Below are positions 7,278-15,147 of a stretch of DNA of 20,367 nucleotides, piece after piece (the stretch's first letter is position 1; each line of letters opens with the position of its first letter). Source of the stretch: JAVBOW01 sp031550125 (GTDB taxonomy: Bacteria > Bacteroidota > Bacteroidia > Bacteroidales > Rikenellaceae); assembly GCA_031550125.1 (NCBI GenBank), contig JAVBOW010000028.1, positions 1 through 20,367 of the forward strand, given 5' to 3'. The notes under the pieces are model-generated. The model was not told the origin of the DNA. It saw nothing but the letters and a program-made list of their open reading frames with translations, and ran no database searches. Both the position numbers and the translations under genes were made by a program.

Positions 7278-8693
7278 TCATTCCTGATAGGCGTCCCACG
7301 CGGCCCTGGCTTTCCGGTACTCCTCCATACGGCGCAGCAGACCGAGGTTGCGGGCCGATTCGGGCGTTGTGGAGGCTTTGTCGAAAAAAGTCCGCGCCCG
7401 GGCGTAGTCCCCGTCAAGCATGTACATAACCCCCAGGTTATTCCACGCGCCCGGATAGGAAACGTAGGGTTCGAGGTAACGGCGGGCGGCGGAAGCGTCG
7501 CCGCGCTCGAGCAGCACGGCCGCCTCGTTGAGGTTGGCCACCGTGTCGGAAGGGAACAGGCGTACGGCCACGTCGAATACATGCCTGAATTCATCGCTTT
7601 CCTTCGGATACGCGTTGGCCACCAAAAACATCTCGTTGAGGCTCATCAGCCCGGGGTTGATGAGTATCCTTTCCTTGCCTTCCTCCACACTGAAGGCGCG
7701 CACGGTGTAGTCGAGGCGGTATTCCACCCGCCGCAGTTGCGGAAAATACTTACTTAGCAACTCGGGATAGGCCCCCGTCGATTTTATCTTCCTCTCTTTT
7801 ACGTCCGGATCAGCGTCGCTCCTTATCACCGCCAGTATGGCGTCGCGATGCGCTATGTCCGATCTCTCTATGAGGCGTTCCAGCCCGTTCCAGTCTTCGG
7901 CCGCCGAGCTGACGGAGAATATGGCGGCGGGGTAGGGATATCCTTTCTGCAGGTAGTCGCGGAGGGATTCCGCGCGTTGTTGCGCTATACGCTTGTTTGC
8001 GGCGTAACTTCCCTCGGGCGAAGCGTAACCGCGCAAGGCTATCGAATCTATCGTCACGTCCATGTCGCCGTGCAGTCGGCCGATAGTAGCGCGTATCTTG
8101 TCGAGTTCTTCCGCGTTATTGCGGAAAGCGGCTATTATGGCCGATTTGCCGGCGGGGAAGTCCAGAAACGCGGACCCGCTCATTTTGCGGTTTTTCTCCG
8201 CCTCTGCGACGGGGACTATATATGTTACGGCCGGAGCGTCGGTTGGTTTGACCGGTTCGGCCGGACGCAGCGTCGTCAGGACCACCGAACCGCCAGGGGT
8301 ATGTGCCATCGCGCAGCCGTAAACGTCCTCCCGCAGGACGAGGCTGGCGCCGGCCATCCACGGCTCGTAAACAGTCTCGGCGGCGTAAGGGATCATGGCC
8401 GGAGATAGCGCCGCCGCCGCGTCGTAGGGTAGGGGGCGGTTGAAGTACGCCGCTCGACGGGCCGCCTTCATCCGGTTGCGTCCGCTGACCACCACCGGCG
8501 CAAGTTCGCGCTCGCCCGTCCCTGAGCGGATAACGGGCGTCAGTACTATGGCTTCGGTGCGGCGCAAGGCCGCGCGGGTGGCGTCTATTTGCATCGATAC
8601 CGTGATTTTGCCGCTTGTGTAGGCTACCGCCGCGTCATGCGCTTCGATGCGTCCGTCCGGGGACGTCTCCCGTGCGCCGGCTGCGGTAACCAT
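7278..8693 (-). CDS. DUF3868/OmpA-like protein with TPR; signal peptide interrupted by TGA
   Basis: The intact frame gives 471 residues: a DUF3868-like N-terminal region (about 10-150), an OmpA-like peptidoglycan-binding region (about 175-300, with LRGYASPEGSYAANKRIAQQ at 220-239) and tetratricopeptide-like helices at the end (about 345-455, with YPGAWNNLGVMYMLDGDYAR). Proteins of this kind accompany fimbrial operons and probably link the outer-membrane assembly to the cell wall. The ATG at 8693 gives no signal peptide. The same frame continues upstream as MIMSFKYSALGLL from 8735, then TGA (8696-8694), then MVTAAGARETS. Reading TGA as the near-cognate Trp codon TGG would give a normal signal peptide ending near AGA. 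The gene is therefore a nonsense mutant, carries a sequence error, or is read in an unusual way. Confidence 0.8.
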   Translation of the reverse strand: MVTAAGARETSPDGRIEAHDAAVAYTSGKITVSMQIDATRAALRRTEAIVLTPVIRSGTGERELAPVVVSGRNRMKAARRAAYFNRPLPYDAAAALSPAMIPYAAETVYEPWMAGASLVLREDVYGCAMAHTPGGSVVLTTLRPAEPVKPTDAPAVTYIVPVAEAEKNRKMSGSAFLDFPAGKSAIIAAFRNNAEELDKIRATIGRLHGDMDVTIDSIALRGYASPEGSYAANKRIAQQRAESLRDYLQKGYPYPAAIFSVSSAAEDWNGLERLIERSDIAHRDAILAVIRSDADPDVKERKIKSTGAYPELLSKYFPQLRRVEYRLDYTVRAFSVEEGKERILINPGLMSLNEMFLVANAYPKESDEFRHVFDVAVRLFPSDTVANLNEAAVLLERGDASAARRYLEPYVSYPGAWNNLGVMYMLDGDYARARTFFDKASTTPESARNLGLLRRMEEYRKARAAWDAYQE

Positions 8694-8735
8694 TCAAAGC
8701 AGCCCCAGAGCCGAATATTTGAAAGACATTATCAT
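8694..8735 (-). other. Interrupted signal-peptide leader of the DUF3868 gene
   Basis: Starting at ATG 8735, or ATG 8729, the minus strand reads 13 codons (MIMSFKYSALGLL) before TGA at 8696-8694, in frame with the downstream ATG at 8693. The leader starts five bases after the DUF3575 stop codon region (8742-8740), consistent with an operon. Its Lys plus hydrophobic core is what the missing n- and h-regions of a signal peptide should look like. Confidence 0.7.
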
Positions 8736-8739
8736 AATT

Positions 8740-9306
8740 TCAGAATATCATAAAGATAAGGGTGAGTCCCGCTTTTGTGGGACCCCAGTAATTTTTATGG
8801 CCGCTGTCGATCTTTTGGCCGCACATCGCGCATGGATACTTGTCGTAATTCACGCGGGCGTAACCGGCCCCGAGGGTGAATTCCAAGCCCCAGCGGTTCG
8901 ACAGGATCCATTGGTAGCCCCATGATAGTCCCGCGCCGAAGAATTCGCCCTGGTAATTGTAATCTTTCAGGCCGGGCCACAGACCGAAAGGCATCTCTAT
9001 GTTGTTGACGTTGAATTGTCCGCCGTGGAGGTGTACCCCGAAAAAGTGGCCGTTGAAAGCTTCGCAGAGCCAGTAGCGATATTCGGGTTGGGCCATTATC
9101 ACTTTAAACTGCCTGTTGTCGGAGAATGTCCACGGGTTGTAACTCACCGGCACGTCGAGCGTGGATCGTACGCCCAGGCGAGCTTCTACGCCCAGGTTGA
9201 CGGTGGTGGTTGCGTCGTAGAGAAGGTTGGTCTTTACGCCCATGAGCTGGCCCAGCGCCGGCAGTGGCAACAGGCTTATTAAGAGTAATATGATCTTATA
9301 TTTCAT
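8740..9306 (-). CDS. DUF3575 outer-membrane protein of the fimbrial locus
   Basis: This 188-residue protein has a clear signal peptide (MKYKIILLLISLLPLPALGQ). It then has motifs typical of DUF3575: KTNLLYDATTTVNLGVEARL, VSYNPWTFSDN, YRYWLCEAFNGHFFGVHLHG and a C-terminal half of alternating beta strands ending in ...LTLIFMIF. The pattern suggests a small outer-membrane beta-barrel. DUF3575 genes commonly lead fimbrial operons in Bacteroides-like bacteria, ahead of DUF3868. It ends five bases before the likely original start of the DUF3868 gene. No convincing promoter was found in the 130 bases upstream. Confidence 0.85.
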   Translation of the reverse strand: MKYKIILLLISLLPLPALGQLMGVKTNLLYDATTTVNLGVEARLGVRSTLDVPVSYNPWTFSDNRQFKVIMAQPEYRYWLCEAFNGHFFGVHLHGGQFNVNNIEMPFGLWPGLKDYNYQGEFFGAGLSWGYQWILSNRWGLEFTLGAGYARVNYDKYPCAMCGQKIDSGHKNYWGPTKAGLTLIFMIF

Positions 9307-9435
9307 AACGATGGTTTTATTTATGGCGGCCGTGGCCGCGTCCTGCGTCCGGGGGAGTCAGGCGTCACAGCCTCTTGCCGTCGCTTTTGCGTCCTTCCGG
9401 TTTGGCATGCACCTATCCAACAAGCGTGCTAAACT
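9307..9435. other. Upstream region of the fimbrial locus
   Basis: This gap between the DUF3575 start and the terminator of the copper-binding protein gene must contain the locus promoter if the operon starts here. No good TTTG/TAnnTTTG pair was seen on the minus strand. The closest is TAGTTTAG near 9430, which overlaps the base of the terminator. No gene is seen. Confidence 0.35.
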
Positions 9436-9470
9436 AAGCCCCGGCGATCATCGTCTGATCGCCGGGGCTT
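9436..9470 (-). terminator. Strong 15-base-pair hairpin terminator
   Basis: AAGCCCCGGCGATCA (9436-9450) and TGATCGCCGGGGCTT (9456-9470) pair perfectly around TCGTC. On the minus strand it is followed by AGTTTAG. It lies 55 bases after the stop of the cysteine-rich protein and should separate that gene from the fimbrial locus on the same strand. Confidence 0.75.
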
Positions 9471-9525
9471 GGCATTTTGGGTGTGAGCGGACTGCGAAAC
9501 CGCAGCACGATTTAATTTTCCGGGA

Positions 9526-9861
9526 TTAAATCACGCCGGCAAGGAAATCGGCGCAGGCTTTCGCGCAATCGCGGCATATCCGGGCGCAATCGCGGCAATG
9601 CTCTTCGCTATGCTTTGAACACTCTTCGGCGCAAAGTCCGCAGGCTTTTATGCACAGCGTCAGTATGTCTTTCATGAAATGCCCCTGACGATGCACCAAC
9701 GAAAGGGTGGCCGAACATATTTCGGCGCACTCCTTGTCGATTCGGATGCATTCGGCCATCATAGCCACGTGTTTTTCGTCGAGGCAGCCGTTCATGCAAT
9801 CGTTGCAGGCGTGTATGCACTCCGCCAGCTTATGGGCGAGCGCTTGGCTTTCTGGTCTCAT
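9526..9861 (-). CDS. Four-helix-bundle copper-binding protein (Csp/DUF326-like)
   Basis: This 111-residue protein has 16 cysteines, mostly as CxxxC and CxxC on predicted helices: AECIHACNDCMNGC near the start, ECAEIC in the middle and CRDCARICRDCAKAC at the end. This is the pattern of copper storage proteins of the Csp family, in which cysteines line the core of a four-helix bundle and hold many Cu(I) ions. There is no signal peptide, so it should be the cytosolic Csp3-like type that buffers or stores copper. It stands alone with its own terminator. No copper-responsive regulator or exporter is seen nearby. Confidence 0.85.
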   Translation of the reverse strand: MRPESQALAHKLAECIHACNDCMNGCLDEKHVAMMAECIRIDKECAEICSATLSLVHRQGHFMKDILTLCIKACGLCAEECSKHSEEHCRDCARICRDCAKACADFLAGVI

Positions 9862-9950
9862 AACCGTTATTGTTTTTAGTTAGACCATGCCCCGTGCAAA
9901 ACGGATGCCATTGCGGCAGCCTTATATTACAAGCGGTTGAGGAGGAGAGA

Positions 9951-10439
9951 TCAAACGGATCCTGAAAATTTAAGGCCACAGGCGAGCCTGTCGATGGCTT
10001 TTGCTATCCTGTCGGCTTTCGTTTGCTCGGTCTTGGCCGAATATACCCATTTGACGTAATTGTGCCGCTGGCTTTCGTTGAGCGTATTGAAAAATTGCAG
10101 CGCCCCGGCGTCCTCCCGCAGGCACAGCATAAACTCTTCGGGAACTTCCAATTGCTCGGCGCAGGAATACAGGACGACCCGGACGTAATCGCCGGCCTGC
10201 TTTTTGATCTTTTTCCTGATCTCCGATTTCACGGACAGGAACAGCGTCCCTTTTCCCGACGGCATCAGGTGATAATTGCTGATCTGATAGCCGTCTATAC
10301 TGCCCTTTACGCGCACCCAACTGAAAGGGGCGTTTTTGTCGGGCAGTATCTCCGGTATTACGGTATAAGTCCAGCCTCCCTTGCCGGGCGATTTTTCGAG
10401 CAGGTACTCCCTGTCTACCAGCGGTTTTTCGCTCTTCAT
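9951..10439 (-). CDS. DUF1905 / YdeI (OmpD-associated)-type protein
   Basis: The likely start is ATG 10439 (MKSEKPLVDREYLLEKSPGK), giving 162 residues. An earlier in-frame ATG at 10502 adds 21 residues that do not fit the family. The first half has a DUF1905-like small beta-barrel pattern (GGWTYTVIP, then FSWVRVKGSIDGYQISNYHL, then LFLSVKSEIRKKIKKQAGDY). The C-terminus has the YdeI-type region (FFNTLNESQRHNYVKWVYSA, then KTEQTKADRIAKAIDRLACG). It should be a soluble cytoplasmic protein. Its biochemical role is unknown, and the family name bacteriocin-protection (YdeI/OmpD-associated) is weakly grounded. It is a single gene, 89 bases from the copper-binding protein gene. Confidence 0.75.
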   Translation of the reverse strand: MKSEKPLVDREYLLEKSPGKGGWTYTVIPEILPDKNAPFSWVRVKGSIDGYQISNYHLMPSGKGTLFLSVKSEIRKKIKKQAGDYVRVVLYSCAEQLEVPEEFMLCLREDAGALQFFNTLNESQRHNYVKWVYSAKTEQTKADRIAKAIDRLACGLKFSGSV

Positions 10440-10551
10440 ATCTTTACGTAAAATGCCAATATGCGTTCGGCCCGGAGCGAAAATGCGACGAACGTCGTTC
10501 ATTCGCTGACGCCGGGCAACGAGAAGCAGCGGTCCCGAAACTACTCGATGT

Positions 10552-10737
10552 TCACTTAAGGCGATATTTCAGCCTTATTTCATCCTGCTCCGCCCTGCCC
10601 AGCGAGGCGAAATATTTTCTCCATCCGGGGCAAAAGCCTATATGCCATCGCCAGAATCGTCCGACGAGCGAATGGGGAGCCTTGTCATACCTGGCGCGTA
10701 CGGGGCAGTGGGCGCAATTATGTTGATTTGCCGACAT
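10552..10737 (-). CDS. Small Cys/Trp-rich protein of unknown function
   Basis: The preferred start is ATG 10737 (MSANQHNCAHCPVRARYDKA), giving 61 residues. A longer frame from 10824 adds residues that look like untranslated leader. It carries CAHC near the N-terminus, then GRFWRWHIGFCPGWRKYFAS and a basic tail ending KYRLK. The three cysteines and aromatic cluster could bind a metal or iron-sulfur cluster, but this is inference. There is no signal peptide or membrane span. It lies 112 bases upstream of the DUF1905 gene on the same strand and diverges from the barrel gene at 10885. Confidence 0.6.
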   Translation of the reverse strand: MSANQHNCAHCPVRARYDKAPHSLVGRFWRWHIGFCPGWRKYFASLGRAEQDEIRLKYRLK

Positions 10738-10884
10738 AACGGTTAGTTGTTTGTTGCAGGCAAATGTAGGTAATTCTCTTTGAAATTTCATGATGCGCCT
10801 ATGGAATGATTGTTGTTTTTGCAACGGCAGATTCCATGTATTTCGGACGGGGTCGATTCCAACGGATTTTTAAAACCGATAACG

Positions 10885-11826
10885 ATGAAAACTTATATCA
10901 GAAATGCGATTGTCCTGTCGACCGTAGTTTTAGGCGGAGGCGCATTGGCGCAGGTCTCAGCTCAAAAACTTACTCCCGCACAGGCGGAGCGGGAGCAGGC
11001 GTACATCGCAGACGCGCAGGCTCGACCGTTTTACGACTATGTATTCACCAATTCGTACGGTGCGGAATCCGGCGGGGAATCGGGCGAGGAGCCGAAAAGG
11101 GAATTGACGCTGGAAGAGGTTGTCAAGGAAAAGCAGAATCCCATGAGCGGATTCAAAAGCGTATTCCTGCAAAATATAACTCTTCCGGTTGGCGAAGGCA
11201 ACGCCAATTCTCTGTCGGTCCAGCCGGTGTTCCCTTTTACCGTCGGCAAGGTAAAGATCAATACCTATACGATCATCCCCATACAGTGGATCCCGGCCAT
11301 GCAGGCTGGCGGCGATAGGGTTTTCGGAATGGGAAACGTCTTGTTCAACGCTTTCCTGCGGCCTGCGGGGCCTCCTAAAAGCGCTTGGGTCTGGGGCTTT
11401 GGACCTACCCTGCAGATCCCTACGCGTACTTCGCCCGAACTGGGCAGCAACCGCCTGAGCATGGGGCCTGCGGCCTTGCTTTACTATAATGGCAAGACTG
11501 TTTCGGGCGGCGTGGTGGCTCAGAACTTTTGGTCGTTGGGCGGTACGGGCATAAACCGGGTGGATTTATTCAGCGCGCAATACGTAGCGTATTACAATTT
11601 TCCAAAAGCATGGTATCTGGAAAGCAATGCAACCGTTACCGCCAATTGGCTGGACGAGGCAGACAACAGATGGACCCTGCCTTTAGGGGGAGGAGTGGGA
11701 AAAACTTTCAAAATGGGCAGATTCTACTATAGCGCATCAATGCAGGGTTTCTACAACGCCGTTGCGCCAAAAGGCGTAGGCCGATGGATGGCGATCGCCC
11801 AACTGCAGATTATATTCACGCAATAG
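10885..11826 (+). CDS. Outer-membrane beta-barrel channel-like protein with DUF1254-like N-terminal motif
   Basis: The best start is ATG 10885, giving 313 residues with signal peptide MKTYIRNAIVLSTVVLGGGA and likely cleavage near AQVSA. An upstream in-frame ATG at 10810 adds non-signal sequence. The mature start KLTPAQAEREQAY is shared with the DUF1254 protein at 19239. From about residue 70 it follows the pattern of Bacteroidetes barrel proteins often labelled neuromedin-U or transporter: LTLEEVVKEKQNPMSGFKSV, FLQNITLPVGEGN, VQPVFPF, WVWGFGPTLQIPT, and a C-terminal FTQ. Alternating aromatic strands support an outer-membrane pore. The substrate is unknown. No second gene is seen in this unit before the structured gap. 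Confidence 0.7.
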   Translation: MKTYIRNAIVLSTVVLGGGALAQVSAQKLTPAQAEREQAYIADAQARPFYDYVFTNSYGAESGGESGEEPKRELTLEEVVKEKQNPMSGFKSVFLQNITLPVGEGNANSLSVQPVFPFTVGKVKINTYTIIPIQWIPAMQAGGDRVFGMGNVLFNAFLRPAGPPKSAWVWGFGPTLQIPTRTSPELGSNRLSMGPAALLYYNGKTVSGGVVAQNFWSLGGTGINRVDLFSAQYVAYYNFPKAWYLESNATVTANWLDEADNRWTLPLGGGVGKTFKMGRFYYSASMQGFYNAVAPKGVGRWMAIAQLQIIFTQ

Positions 11827-11853
11827 GAAGCGCCGTGATAACGGTTTTCTTTA

Positions 11854-11892
11854 ATTTCCCGGACAGGTCTTTCCCGGACCTTCCCGGGAAAT
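11854..11892 (+). terminator. Hairpin after the barrel gene
   Basis: ATTTCCCGG (11854-11862) pairs with CCGGGAAAT (11884-11892). Inside, AGGTC (11865-11869) pairs with GACCT (11877-11881) around a seven-base loop. It is 28 bases after the stop codon. A T-run is lacking, so it may be a weak or factor-dependent terminator. Confidence 0.45.
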
Positions 11893-11916
11893 ATTGTTGC
11901 GTACATGGCAAATTCA

Positions 11917-11956
11917 TTTCAAATCCTCACGGACTTTAGTCCGCTCCGGTTTGAAA
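11917..11956 (+). repeat. Symmetric two-part stem-loop
   Basis: TTTCAAA (11917-11923) pairs with TTTGAAA (11950-11956), and CGGAC (11930-11934) pairs with GTCCG (11939-11943) around TTTA. The unpaired segments on the two sides are both six bases long. No family is recognised. Confidence 0.45.
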
Positions 11957-12043
11957 CTCCAACGATAAGCGAAACCTGACGCACGCTATGCACGGCGTCG
12001 TTATCGTAAGACGCAGCGTTTTCTTACATCACGCATATTGACG

Positions 12044-12064
12044 CCAGCCTGTTTTTCAGGCTGG
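12044..12064 (+). repeat. Perfect 8-base-pair hairpin with T5 loop
   Basis: CCAGCCTG (12044-12051), TTTTT, CAGGCTGG (12057-12064). The string GTTTTTCAGG recurs at 12069-12078, suggesting a small local duplication. Confidence 0.5.
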
Positions 12065-12180
12065 TCCGTTTTTCAGGCCGATCCTTTGTAATTCGCCCGT
12101 AGTTTTTGCCGTTTCGCCTTTCCGTTTAAGTTTTTAAGTATAAAAATCTTTTCTTTGCGGGCTGAAATACGAAACCTTTA

Positions 12181-15108
12181 ATGAAGAAATTTATTTATCT
12201 CTTTGCTGTCGCCGCATCGCTATCGGCCGCAGCCATGGCCGCCACGCCCACCGGGACGGTCACGGGCAAAGTAATGGACGCCGACAGCTACTCCGCCGTA
12301 CAGGGAGCCATAATAGAACTTGCGTCGTCCAAAGGGAAAGGGCCGAAATATTACGGCAACTCCGACGCGAGCGGGAGCTATGCCGTCAGCGAAGTGCCTT
12401 ACGGCGATTACAAAGCGCGCATATTCCTGATGGGCTACAAGGAGGCAACGGTGAACGTGTCGGTAAAGTCTGCCACTCAATCCGCCGGTACGGTGAACCT
12501 GAGCATGGATTCCAAGACGCTGGCCGAAGTGGTGGCCGTGGGACAGGCCATACGCACCTCACAGAAAGGTGATACGGTGACATATAACGCCGAGGCTTTC
12601 AAGGTGGCGAAAGACGCCGACGCCGAAGGCCTGCTTACAAAGATGCCGGGCATACGCATAGTGGACGGCGCCGTCGAAGCGCAGGGCGAAACGGTCAGGA
12701 AAGTGCTGGTGGACGGCAAGGAGTTCTTCGGCGACGACGTCAACTCGGCCATAAAGAACCTTCCCGCCGAGGCTATTGCCAAGATAGAGGTGTACAACAA
12801 GCAGAGCGACCAGGCCGAACTTACGGGCGTGGACGACGGACAAAGCTACAAGGCCATCAACATCGTCACACGCAGCGATATGCGCCAAGGCCAGTTCGGC
12901 AAGGTGTACGCCGGTTACGGTTTTGACGACAAATATATCGCGGGCGGCAACGTCAATATATTTTCAGGGACCAACCGCTTCTCCATCATAGGACTGTCCA
13001 ACAACATGAACCAGCAGAACTTCTCTTCGGAGGATATCCTCGGGGCCATGGGTTCGGGCGGCGGCAGCGGCGGTATGCGTACAAGGACGAGCGGCGGTGG
13101 CGGCGGTGGCAGTTACGGCCGCGGCGGTTCGTCGAGCGGATTCATGGTGCCGCAGCAGGCCGGCATATCCACCACCAACGCCATTGGGATCAACTACTCC
13201 GGCCAACTGGGAAGCAAAGTGACGCTCCAGGGCAGCTACTTTTTCAATAATTCCGACAACGACAACGTCAACGACACCGGAAACGAATACTATTCGCAAA
13301 CCGACACCCGCAGGTTGAACAACAGCTGGACGAAATCGGGGACGAGCAACCTTAACCACCGCTTCAACGCCCGCGTCGAATACAAGATCAACGACAGGCA
13401 CTCGATAATGTACCGCCCCTCGATAAGCTACCAGAACAACGAAAACCGAAGCCGTTTCGACCAGACTGAGGGTTCGGGGACATACGTCGAAGGCAGGCAG
13501 ACCATGATGAGCGACACGTCGAACGTGCGCCGGGGGGAAAGCAGCTACGACAACAGCGGCTACAACATCTACCAATCGTTGCTCTACCGCGCCAAACTCA
13601 ACGACAAAGGCCGCGCGCTGACGCTGGACGGCTACCTGAGCATGAGTACCAACGACCGCACGGCGTACGACTCGTCAAAGACGGTCTACTACCCGCTGCC
13701 GAGCGTCGAACAGCGCGACGTCTACACATGGACGGTCAACTCGGCCGACCGCTACAGCCTGCGCGCCACGGCGTCGTACTACGAGCCGCTCTCGGCGCGC
13801 GTGATACTGAACGTGCAATATCGCGCGGGATATAACGACCAGCCCGCGAACAGGAAAGTTTACGACTACCTCTTCGGCCAGGGACGTTTCAACGACCAGA
13901 TCGATCCCCTGCAATCGAATATATATACGAGCAACTACCTGACGCAGAGCGCGGGACCGGGAATTAACTATTCGAGTCCCAAAACCGTCCTGTCGGCCAA
14001 TGTCAGCTACCAGTACTCCTCGCTCGAAGGCGACCAGAAATACCCCGTCGCCGGCACTATGAGCCACTCCTTTAATAATGTGGTGTATTTCGGGATGCTG
14101 CGCCAGACCTTCTCGCCCAACAACACCCTGCAGATGTTCATGCGATCCTCCACCGACAACCCTTCCGTGAGCGACCTGCAAAACGCCATCAACCTGACCA
14201 ACCTCCAGTATGTCACGCAAGGTAACGACAAGCTGAAACCATCCTACGAGCATAACCTCTACCTGAATTACAACCGATCGATGGTGGGTGCAGGACGCAC
14301 GCTTATGGTGATGCTTGGCGGGTCGGTACGCAGCAACTACATAGCGGATTCGCTCATACTGCGCCATCCCGTCTACGGAGGCCGCTACTCCCGTCCCGTA
14401 AACATGGACGGCTACCGCTCCATGCGCAGCATGGTAAGTTACGGAACCCCTGTCAAATGGCTGCGCAGCAACATAAACATAAATGCGGGGGTGGACTACT
14501 CGCGCCTGCCGAGCTATATTAATTCGATGGAGAACGTAGCCTCGTCGCTTAACTACAACGGCGGCGTGGTGCTGAGCAGCAACATAAGCGCGAACCTCGA
14601 TTTTACGCTGCGTTACAACGTGGGTTACAACACCGTAAACAACACCATCAACGAGAGCAACGACAATTATTTCTTCAACCAAACAGCCTACGGCCGCTTC
14701 AAATGGGTGTTCTGGAAGGGTTTCACGCTTGCCTCGGACGCGTCGTACACCAAATATTCCGACAAGTCGGGGACGAGCAACCTCGAATACCTGATAGTTA
14801 ACGCCACGGTAGGTAAAAAGGTGTTCCGCAACCAGAGGGGCGAGATAAATTTCGGGATTTACGACGCCCTCGACCAGAACCGCAGCTACCGTCGTTCGTT
14901 CTCCGGTACGTCGATAATAACCACGTCGAACAGCGTAATAAGCCGTTATTTCGGTATAAATTTCATCTATAACCTGCGTAATTTCGGCAAACGCTCGTCG
15001 TCGAGGCCCCAGGCGGAATCGCCGGAAAGTTTCGTCCGCCCCGAAGGTGGCAGGCCGATGATAATGATGCCCGGCGGCGGTCCCGGAGGCCCCGGAGGGC
15101 CATTCTAA
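12181..15108 (+). CDS. TonB-dependent-receptor-like outer-membrane barrel with CarboxypepD_reg domain
   Basis: This 975-residue protein has a signal peptide of about 20 residues, then a carboxypeptidase-regulatory-like Ig domain (about 24-108: GTVTGKVMDADSYSAVQGAI, with DASGSYAVSEVPYGDYKARI). A plug-like region follows (about 115-230: LLTKMPGIRIVDG, VRKVLVDGKEFFGDD, IKNLPAEAIAKIEVYNKQSD), then a long barrel. The plug motifs match the Bacteroidetes outer-membrane beta-barrel family (OMP_b-brl_3), relatives of SusC/TonB receptors. A glycine-rich loop lies at about 290-325, and the last 20 residues are a Gly/Pro/Met tail. No SusD-like partner is present, and the substrate is unknown. It ends at a strong terminator, so it is probably monocistronic. 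Confidence 0.85.
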   Translation: MKKFIYLFAVAASLSAAAMAATPTGTVTGKVMDADSYSAVQGAIIELASSKGKGPKYYGNSDASGSYAVSEVPYGDYKARIFLMGYKEATVNVSVKSATQSAGTVNLSMDSKTLAEVVAVGQAIRTSQKGDTVTYNAEAFKVAKDADAEGLLTKMPGIRIVDGAVEAQGETVRKVLVDGKEFFGDDVNSAIKNLPAEAIAKIEVYNKQSDQAELTGVDDGQSYKAINIVTRSDMRQGQFGKVYAGYGFDDKYIAGGNVNIFSGTNRFSIIGLSNNMNQQNFSSEDILGAMGSGGGSGGMRTRTSGGGGGGSYGRGGSSSGFMVPQQAGISTTNAIGINYSGQLGSKVTLQGSYFFNNSDNDNVNDTGNEYYSQTDTRRLNNSWTKSGTSNLNHRFNARVEYKINDRHSIMYRPSISYQNNENRSRFDQTEGSGTYVEGRQTMMSDTSNVRRGESSYDNSGYNIYQSLLYRAKLNDKGRALTLDGYLSMSTNDRTAYDSSKTVYYPLPSVEQRDVYTWTVNSADRYSLRATASYYEPLSARVILNVQYRAGYNDQPANRKVYDYLFGQGRFNDQIDPLQSNIYTSNYLTQSAGPGINYSSPKTVLSANVSYQYSSLEGDQKYPVAGTMSHSFNNVVYFGMLRQTFSPNNTLQMFMRSSTDNPSVSDLQNAINLTNLQYVTQGNDKLKPSYEHNLYLNYNRSMVGAGRTLMVMLGGSVRSNYIADSLILRHPVYGGRYSRPVNMDGYRSMRSMVSYGTPVKWLRSNININAGVDYSRLPSYINSMENVASSLNYNGGVVLSSNISANLDFTLRYNVGYNTVNNTINESNDNYFFNQTAYGRFKWVFWKGFTLASDASYTKYSDKSGTSNLEYLIVNATVGKKVFRNQRGEINFGIYDALDQNRSYRRSFSGTSIITTSNSVISRYFGINFIYNLRNFGKRSSSRPQAESPESFVRPEGGRPMIMMPGGGPGGPGGPF

Positions 15109-15111
15109 GGA

Positions 15112-15147
15112 CAATGGCGTCTCGACATGAGACGCCATTGCCTTTTT
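15112..15147 (+). terminator. Rho-independent terminator of the receptor gene
   Basis: CAATGGCGTCTC (15112-15123) and GAGACGCCATTG (15129-15140) form a perfect 12-base-pair stem around GACAT, followed by CCTTTTT. Confidence 0.9.

Larger units (their letters stand above)
11827..12180. other. 354-base intergenic region with three hairpins
   Basis: No gene is seen. Three separate stem-loops are visible: 11854-11892, 11917-11956 and 12044-12064. The first is terminator-like but lacks a T-run. The last two could lie in a leader of the receptor gene or upstream of its promoter. A weak -7-like TTTCTTTG lies at 12150-12157, about 24 bases before the ATG. Confidence 0.5.

Noticed and set aside
10806..11318. 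170-residue plus-strand frame at the barrel gene
   Set aside because: It is a shifted frame over the barrel gene with basic, low-complexity composition.
12964..13575. 203-residue minus-strand frame
   Set aside because: It is antisense to the receptor barrel and its Ala-rich part mirrors the Gly-rich loop.
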